From the NCBI GenBank assembly GCA_018062725.1, contig JAGORP010000074.1, positions 1 through 11,072 on the forward strand: DNA of 11,072 bases, given 5' to 3'. Below, piece by piece: positions 6,908 to 11,072 of the stretch. The position numbers and the translations under genes are program-made. The notes under the pieces are model-generated. The model made no database searches. It was given only the letters and a program-made list of their open reading frames with translations, and was not told the origin of the DNA. The stretch's first letter is position 1; every line of letters starts with the position of its first letter. The stretch comes from Flavobacterium sp. Its GTDB lineage: Bacteria > Bacteroidota > Bacteroidia > Flavobacteriales > Flavobacteriaceae.

Positions 6908-7990
6908 ATGATTTCGGAAAACGATTTTATAGCTTCAAATTATACTTTACAGGTTGAAAAAGGCAACTTCCAATGGAGCGCACCCAGCAATATAGCTTTA
7001 GTAAAGTATTGGGGAAAAAAAGACAATCAAATTCCAGCGAACCCTTCTATCAGTTTTACGTTGAATAATTGCAAAACAATTACCAAAATGGGGTTTGCCA
7101 AAAAAGCAAACGATGGTAACTTCTCTTTCGATTTATTATTTGAAGGGAAACCCAAAGAAGATTTCAAGCCGAAAATCCAAAAATTTTTCGAACGCATTTT
7201 TGAGTATTGTCCATATTTGAAAGATTATCATTTTACGATTGACACCGAAAACACCTTTCCTCACAGTTCCGGAATTGCCTCATCCGCTTCGGGAATGGCG
7301 GCGTTGGCGATGAATGTGATGAGTTTGGAAAAAGCATTAAACCCAACTATTTCTGAAAACTATTTCTATCAAAAAGCATCGCTACTAGCACGTTTAGGTT
7401 CAGGTAGTGCTTGCAGAAGTATAAAAGGAGAAGTAGTGGTTTGGGGAAAACACACTGAAATTGCAGGAAGCTCTGATCTATTCGGTGTGGAATTTCCATC
7501 AGCAATTCACGAGAATTTCAAAAACTACCAAGACACCATTTTGTTAGTCGACAAAGGAGAAAAACAAGTTTCCAGTACCGTAGGCCACGACTTAATGTTT
7601 GGACATCCGTTCGCAGAACAACGCTTTGCACAAGCACATGATAATCTTTCTAAAATGAAAGCCGTTTTAGAAAATGGCGATATTACCCGTTTTATACAAA
7701 TTGTAGAAAGCGAAGCCTTGACCTTGCATGCGATGATGATGACTTCCATGCCTTATTTTATTCTAATGAAGCCAAATACCTTAGAGATTATCAATGCTAT
7801 TTGGAAATTTAGAAACGAAACGCAAATTCCGGTTTGTTTTACACTCGATGCCGGAGCCAATGTGCATGTATTGTACCCAAATGATACCAAATCAAAAGTT
7901 TTAGATTTTATTAAGAGTGAATTAGTTGGCTATTGTCAAAATGGTCAATATATTTGTGACGAAATTGGTACGGGTGCTATGTCGTTTTAA
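6908..7990 (+). CDS. mvaD: diphosphomevalonate decarboxylase
   Basis: This GHMP-fold enzyme carries out the ATP-dependent decarboxylation of mevalonate-5-diphosphate to isopentenyl diphosphate. The 360-residue product has the family's N-terminal signature APSNIALVKYWGK (25-37), the phosphate-binding loop FPHSSGIASSASG (117-129), GSGSACRS (164-171) with the conserved Arg170, and FTLDAGANVHVLY (311-323) with Asp314 at the catalytic-aspartate position. Length matches bacterial and eukaryotic homologues, apart from a roughly 20-residue lead before the first motif. The ATG at 6908 sits 17 bases after a -7 box. It heads a rightward operon with mevalonate kinase (47-bp gap) and a UbiA-type prenyltransferase (44-bp gap). 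Some relatives in Chloroflexi and haloarchaea act on mevalonate-5-phosphate instead. The neighbouring candidate phosphomevalonate kinase favours the classical substrate, but sequence alone does not prove it. Confidence 0.94.
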   Translation: MISENDFIASNYTLQVEKGNFQWSAPSNIALVKYWGKKDNQIPANPSISFTLNNCKTITKMGFAKKANDGNFSFDLLFEGKPKEDFKPKIQKFFERIFEYCPYLKDYHFTIDTENTFPHSSGIASSASGMAALAMNVMSLEKALNPTISENYFYQKASLLARLGSGSACRSIKGEVVVWGKHTEIAGSSDLFGVEFPSAIHENFKNYQDTILLVDKGEKQVSSTVGHDLMFGHPFAEQRFAQAHDNLSKMKAVLENGDITRFIQIVESEALTLHAMMMTSMPYFILMKPNTLEIINAIWKFRNETQIPVCFTLDAGANVHVLYPNDTKSKVLDFIKSELVGYCQNGQYICDEIGTGAMSF

Positions 7991-8037
7991 TTTGTATCTT
8001 TATCATTATAAACTGAATACCAATAACTGTAAACCAT

Positions 8038-8976
8038 ATGAAAGGACCTCTATTCTACTCAAAAATTCTACTTTTCGGAGAGTATGGAATCATCAAAGAT
8101 TCTAAAGGGTTAGCTATTCCATATAACTTTTACAACGGTGCACTAAAAATTGAAGAAAATCCTTCTTCTGAAGCGATTAAATCTAATGAAAGTTTAAAAC
8201 GTTTTGTTTCTTATCTGGAAACATTACAGTCGGAACAATCAGAATTAGTCACTTTCAACTTAGATGCTTTAAAAGCTGATGTCCTTAATGGAATGTATTT
8301 CGACTCGAGTATTCCGCAAGGATACGGAGTAGGAAGTAGTGGTGCATTGGTCGCTGCTATTTATGATAAATATGCTAATGCAAAAATCACGGTGTTGGAA
8401 AATTTAACCCGTGAAAAATTATTACAACTGAAAGCAATTTTCTCTCAAATGGAATCGTTTTTCCATGGAAAAAGCTCAGGCTTGGATCCATTGAACAGTT
8501 ATTTGAGTATTCCCATTTTAATCAATTCGAAAGACAACATTGAAGCTACTGGAATTCCGACACAAAGTACTAGTGGTAAAGGCGCAGTATTTTTGTTAGA
8601 TTCAGGAATTGTAGGCGAAACAGCTCCAATGGTGAGTATTTTTATGGAAAACTTAAAAGAAGCTGGTTTCCGCAAAATGTTGAAATCACAATTCATTAAG
8701 CATACTGATGCTTGTGTAGAAAACTTCTTGCATGGCGATATCAAATCGTTATTTTCCAATACCAAAAAGCTTTCTAAAGTAGTATTGAATAACTTCAAAC
8801 CAATGATTCCAGAGCAATTTCACCAAGTGTGGCAAAACGGAATTGACACCAATGATTATTACCTTAAATTATGTGGTTCTGGAGGTGGAGGTTACATTTT
8901 AGGCTTTACACAAGACTTAGCAAAAGCTAAAGAATCGTTAAAAAATTACAAATTGGAAGTCGTATATCAGTTTTAA
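8038..8976 (+). CDS. mvk: mevalonate kinase (GHMP superfamily)
   Basis: This kinase phosphorylates mevalonate to mevalonate-5-phosphate with ATP. The 312-residue product shows the GHMP motifs in order. SKILLFGEYGI (8-18) is typical of mevalonate kinases. SSIPQGYGVGSSGALVAA (90-107) is the ATP-binding loop. ESFFHGKSSGLDPLNSY (139-155) contains Asp150 at the catalytic position. The C-terminal glycine loop is KLCGSGGGGYILGF (277-290). It is a small member of the family, with a short region between the first two motifs. The ATG at 8038 follows mvaD by 47 bp, and only a one-mismatch -7 box (TATCTTTA at 7995-8002) lies in the gap, so read-through from the mvaD promoter is likely. Of the two small GHMP kinases in the cluster, this one has the mevalonate-kinase-type motifs, which leaves the next phosphorylation to the gene at 5406. 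Confidence 0.88.
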   Translation: MKGPLFYSKILLFGEYGIIKDSKGLAIPYNFYNGALKIEENPSSEAIKSNESLKRFVSYLETLQSEQSELVTFNLDALKADVLNGMYFDSSIPQGYGVGSSGALVAAIYDKYANAKITVLENLTREKLLQLKAIFSQMESFFHGKSSGLDPLNSYLSIPILINSKDNIEATGIPTQSTSGKGAVFLLDSGIVGETAPMVSIFMENLKEAGFRKMLKSQFIKHTDACVENFLHGDIKSLFSNTKKLSKVVLNNFKPMIPEQFHQVWQNGIDTNDYYLKLCGSGGGGYILGFTQDLAKAKESLKNYKLEVVYQF

Positions 8977-8981
8977 AAAAT

Positions 8982-9011
8982 AACTTTAAACTTTTATAAC
9001 CTTAAACTTTC
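8982..9011. repeat. 14-bp imperfect direct repeat before the prenyltransferase gene
   Basis: AACTTTAAACTTTT (8982-8995) and AACCTTAAACTTTC (8998-9011) differ at two positions and have a 16-bp period. They fill most of the 44-bp gap between mevalonate kinase and the UbiA-type gene. No TAnnTTTG box is present in the gap. This may be simple AT-rich spacer duplication or a tandem protein-binding site; nothing in the sequence decides between these. Confidence 0.4.
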
Positions 9012-9020
9012 AACTGCAAT

Positions 9021-9938
9021 ATGCTCACAAGAAAAACAAAATTATTACTGATGAAAATTCTCAGTTTGTTTTCTGTGGTGCGCGGTTATAACATCCCCAT
9101 TATTGTGTTAGCGCAATACTTGTCGTCCATTTTTATTTTGGCTCCCGAGAAACGCGCCCTTGATGTGATCTTAGATTGGCGTCTGCTTATTATTGTTTTT
9201 ATTTCCACGCTAACCATTGCTTCAGGATACATCATTAATAATTTTTACGATTCGGAAAAAGATTTAATCAACCGTCCTAATAAATCGATGTTAGACCGCT
9301 TGGTCAGTCAACAAACCAAATTAAAAGTATATTTCGGACTAAATTTTCTGGCAACAGCATTGGCATTTATCATTTCTTGGCGTGCCGCTATGTTTTTTGC
9401 GGTGTATATTTTTCTGATTTGGTTGTATTCCCACAAACTAAAAAAATACCCGATTATCGGAAATCTTACAGCTTCGTTATTGGCCGTGTTACCTTTCTTC
9501 GGAATTTTATTGTATTTCAAAAATTTTTATAGTGTCATTTTTGCACATGCTACCTTTTTGCTGTTGCTAATCCTCATTCGAGAAATGATTAAAGATTTGG
9601 AAAACATAAAAGGCGACATTGCCAACGATTACCAAACCATTCCCGTTCGTTTTGGAGAAAAAACATCCAAACAAATTATCACAATACTTACAGTTAGTAC
9701 CGTAATTCCTGTCTATGTTTTAGTGGAAAAATTCAACGTAGGGTATATGGATATTTATTTTTATGTCAGCTTAATCGTACTGATTTTCTTTACGCTTAGA
9801 TTGTGGAAATCCGGTTCACATCAAGAATATTTACAATTGCACAATATCTTAAAAATGATCATCATCACTGGCGTGTTTTCTATTGTGCTGATAGACCCCT
9901 CCGTTTTAATTCACGGTCGAAATTTATTGAAAATTTAA
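9021..9938 (+). CDS. UbiA-family membrane prenyltransferase
   Basis: This intramembrane enzyme belongs to the UbiA superfamily, which transfers a polyprenyl chain from its diphosphate to an acceptor. The 305-residue product has about eight or nine hydrophobic helices. The first Asp-rich motif is NNFYDSEKDLINRPNK (73-88) and the second is REMIKDLENIKGD (187-199), both in cytosolic loops after helices as expected. The first motif reads N-N-x-x-D-x-x-x-D instead of the usual N-D-x-x-D-x-x-x-D, so Asn74 replaces a metal-binding Asp. An alternative ATG exists at 9054; the 9021 start leaves the better operon spacing of 44 bp after mevalonate kinase. Such proteins are often named geranylgeranylglycerol-phosphate geranylgeranyltransferase in flavobacteria, but the acceptor cannot be read from this sequence. 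Menaquinone (MenA-like), heme or lipid acceptors remain possible. Its operon position suggests that it uses a product of the mevalonate pathway. Confidence 0.88.
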   Translation: MLTRKTKLLLMKILSLFSVVRGYNIPIIVLAQYLSSIFILAPEKRALDVILDWRLLIIVFISTLTIASGYIINNFYDSEKDLINRPNKSMLDRLVSQQTKLKVYFGLNFLATALAFIISWRAAMFFAVYIFLIWLYSHKLKKYPIIGNLTASLLAVLPFFGILLYFKNFYSVIFAHATFLLLLILIREMIKDLENIKGDIANDYQTIPVRFGEKTSKQIITILTVSTVIPVYVLVEKFNVGYMDIYFYVSLIVLIFFTLRLWKSGSHQEYLQLHNILKMIIITGVFSIVLIDPSVLIHGRNLLKI

Positions 9939-9978
9939 TCAAACGATCCTAAATCGCAATTCACAAATCCTAATTCCT

Positions 9979-9986
9979 TATCTTTG
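9979..9986 (+). promoter_or_regulatory. -7 box of the pseudouridine synthase gene
   Basis: TATCTTTG, identical to the boxes at 4009 and 6883, ends 17 bases before the ATG at 10004. No clear TTG -33 element is seen at the right distance. It indicates that the following gene can be transcribed separately from the prenyltransferase gene 65 bp upstream, and it supports the 10004 start. Confidence 0.6.
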
Positions 9987-10003
9987 CATCAAATTAAAGA
10001 TTT

Positions 10004-10906
10004 ATGAATAATTCAGGAGGCAATAAACGTGGTGGTTCAAGACCAAATAGCTCAAGACCAAGTTCTAATAAGCCAAAACCTGCTATGGACAAACGTGCAC
10101 AAGGTCCTAAAAAAGCAAAAACAACTGCAAAACCAGAAGTGGTTCCCGATAAAGTGGCCAAAAAGCCAAATCCTACAGCAAAAAGACCTAAAAACGCAGA
10201 TGAAATTCGTTTGAATAAATACATTTCAAACTCAGGCGTTTGTTCGCGTCGTGATGCTGATATTTACATCCAATCAGGTAATGTAAAAGTAAATGGGGTG
10301 CCCGTTATTGAAATGGGATACATGGTAAAACCAGGCGATGTGGTAAATTTTGACGGAATGACGTTAAATCCGGAGAAAAAAGAATACATTTTATTAAACA
10401 AGCCTAAAAACTTTACTACTTCATTCGACGAAAACGAAATGCATAGAAATGTATCTGAATTGGTTCGTGCTGCAACCAATGCTAAAATACAACCCGTAGG
10501 TCGGATGGATAAAAACACAACAGGTTTGTTATTGTTTACCAATGATACTGATATGATTCGTAAATTTAGTTTACCCAATCAGCGTTCTTCTAAAGTATAC
10601 CAAGTATCTTTAGATAAAAACTTGAAATATGAAGACTTAGAGAAAATTGCCGGTGGCGTAACCTTAGATAATCATCGTTTGTTTGTAGAGGAGATTAGCT
10701 ATGTAGATGGCGAACCCAAAACAGAAATTGGTTTAAAACTTCGCACGTCGAATGTAAAAGTAGTACGTGCTATTTTTGAAAGTTTCAAATATGATGTTTT
10801 AAAGATTGATCGTGTGGCTTTTGCTGGATTAACTAAAAAAAATCTTCCAAGAGGCAATTGGCGCTTTTTAACCGAACAGGAAATCATCAACTTGAAGAAT
10901 GTATAA
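10004..10906 (+). CDS. rluB: RsuA/RluB-family rRNA pseudouridine synthase
   Basis: This enzyme isomerises a specific uridine in ribosomal RNA to pseudouridine. In the 300-residue product, residues 1-65 form a low-complexity tail rich in Lys, Pro, Ser, Asn and Arg. Residues about 67-118 are an S4 RNA-binding domain (RLNKYISNSGVCSRRDAD, then NVKVNG and KPGDVV). The catalytic domain follows, with LLNKPKNFTTS (130-140), the catalytic loop GRMDKNTTGLLLFTND (166-181) carrying Asp169, KVYQVSLD (197-204), and the closing LPRGNWRFLTEQEI typical of the RsuA/RluB/RluE/RluF group. The start at 10004 is supported by a -7 box 17 bases upstream. Which subgroup, and hence which rRNA position, is not certain; RluB (23S rRNA) is the best guess from family layout. 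A strong intrinsic terminator follows 8 bases after the stop. Confidence 0.92.
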   Translation: MNNSGGNKRGGSRPNSSRPSSNKPKPAMDKRAQGPKKAKTTAKPEVVPDKVAKKPNPTAKRPKNADEIRLNKYISNSGVCSRRDADIYIQSGNVKVNGVPVIEMGYMVKPGDVVNFDGMTLNPEKKEYILLNKPKNFTTSFDENEMHRNVSELVRAATNAKIQPVGRMDKNTTGLLLFTNDTDMIRKFSLPNQRSSKVYQVSLDKNLKYEDLEKIAGGVTLDNHRLFVEEISYVDGEPKTEIGLKLRTSNVKVVRAIFESFKYDVLKIDRVAFAGLTKKNLPRGNWRFLTEQEIINLKNV

Positions 10907-10914
10907 ATCAAAAT

Positions 10915-10941
10915 CCTGTTAAAACTAACAGGTTTTTTTTT
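10915..10941 (+). terminator. intrinsic terminator of the pseudouridine synthase gene
   Basis: A 7-bp perfect stem, CCTGTTA (10915-10921) with TAACAGG (10926-10932), has a 4-base AAAC loop and is followed directly by nine T residues (10933-10941). It starts 8 bases after the stop codon of the pseudouridine synthase gene. Confidence 0.88.
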
Positions 10942-10971
10942 ACCCATAAATTTCTAACACTTTTGAATAAT

Positions 10972-10998
10972 AAAAAAACCTCGACGAATCGAGGTTTT
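10972..10998 (-). terminator. bidirectional intrinsic terminator, best oriented for a minus-strand gene
   Basis: CCTCGA (10979-10984) and TCGAGG (10989-10994) enclose a CGAA loop and are extended by AAAA/TTTT pairs to a 10-bp stem. On the minus strand the hairpin is followed by a run of seven T (complement of 10972-10978); on the plus strand by only four T and an AT-rich stretch. It lies about 36 bases beyond the likely minus-strand stop at 11030-11032. Confidence 0.75.
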
Positions 10999-11029
10999 AT
11001 ATTTCTTTTAAGAATCGTAATTAAAATTA

Positions 11030-11072
11030 CTACTCCAAATGATACACTTTTAATTTTGTGAAGGGTATACAC
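11030..11072 (-). CDS. C-terminal tail of an unidentified minus-strand gene (5' part outside window)
   Basis: Reading the minus strand from the window edge, one frame gives CIPFTKLKVYHLE followed by TAG (complement of 11030-11032), about 13 residues. I prefer this frame because a hairpin with a minus-strand T-run follows 36 bases later, and because a neighbouring terminator pair is the usual sign of convergent genes. A second frame stays open into the terminators and is unlikely. The third stops after six residues and cannot be excluded. The tail is too short to identify the product. Confidence 0.35.
   Translation of the reverse strand, partial: CIPFTKLKVYHLE

Noticed and set aside
7995..8002. 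TATCTTTA as an internal promoter for mevalonate kinase
   Set aside because: It mismatches the key final G, lacks a -33 TTG at the right distance and is 35 bases from the ATG, unlike the other promoters in this window.
10264..10947. Minus-strand open frames opposite the pseudouridine synthase
   Set aside because: The plus-strand frame has complete family motifs; the antisense frames have none and no promoter.
10858..11061. 67-residue plus-strand frame starting inside the pseudouridine synthase gene and running through both terminators
   Set aside because: It overlaps the end of a real gene and spans two intrinsic terminators, and the protein is low-complexity with no recognisable feature.

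Overview
The window looks like chromosomal DNA of a Flavobacterium-type member of the Bacteroidetes. The DNA is AT-rich, translation starts lack clear Shine-Dalgarno sequences, and several genes are preceded by the phylum's characteristic -7 promoter box (TAnnTTTG). The proteins (periplasmic dipeptidyl peptidase IV, class II HMG-CoA reductase, a GYDIA-type GHMP kinase, TspO, UbiA-type prenyltransferase) fit that assignment. The genus call is inference, since no rRNA gene is present. There is no sign of a phage, transposon, plasmid or CRISPR array, and no gene-free stretch over 300 bases.

Left part (1-3893, minus strand): a peptide-utilisation pair. A secreted dipeptidyl peptidase IV (1722-3893) lies 67 bp upstream of a proton-coupled POT-family oligopeptide transporter (start at 1654, 3' end cut by the window edge). 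The peptidase would release X-Pro/X-Ala dipeptides outside the inner membrane and the transporter would import them.

Central part (3984-9938): a mevalonate-pathway cluster. A promoter at about 3984-4016 drives class II HMG-CoA reductase (4037-5353) followed by a GHMP-superfamily kinase of the GYDIA type (5406-6317). A convergent tspO gene (6327-6812, minus, TTG start) interrupts the plus-strand genes. A divergent promoter region (6836-6890) then drives tspO leftward and mvaD (6908-7990), mevalonate kinase (8038-8976) and a UbiA-family prenyltransferase (9021-9938) rightward. Recognised enzymes cover HMG-CoA to mevalonate, mevalonate to mevalonate-5-phosphate, and mevalonate-5-diphosphate to IPP. 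The missing step, phosphomevalonate kinase, is best filled by the GYDIA kinase, whose motifs GSGYDVACA and KSLGAWGGD resemble those I recall from phosphomevalonate kinases. HMG-CoA synthase, thiolase and IPP isomerase are not in the window. The UbiA-type enzyme probably consumes a product of the pathway.

Right part (9979-11072): a separately promoted RsuA/RluB-family rRNA pseudouridine synthase with a basic N-terminal tail (10004-10906), its intrinsic terminator, and a second, bidirectional hairpin that probably ends a minus-strand gene of which only about 13 C-terminal residues fall inside the window.

Most of this is recognisable biology. The items worth a second look are the candidate phosphomevalonate kinase, the tspO gene inside the isoprenoid cluster with an overlapping divergent promoter, the Asn-for-Asp change in the first metal-binding motif of the prenyltransferase, and a repeat remnant that creates a decoy start codon for the GHMP kinase.
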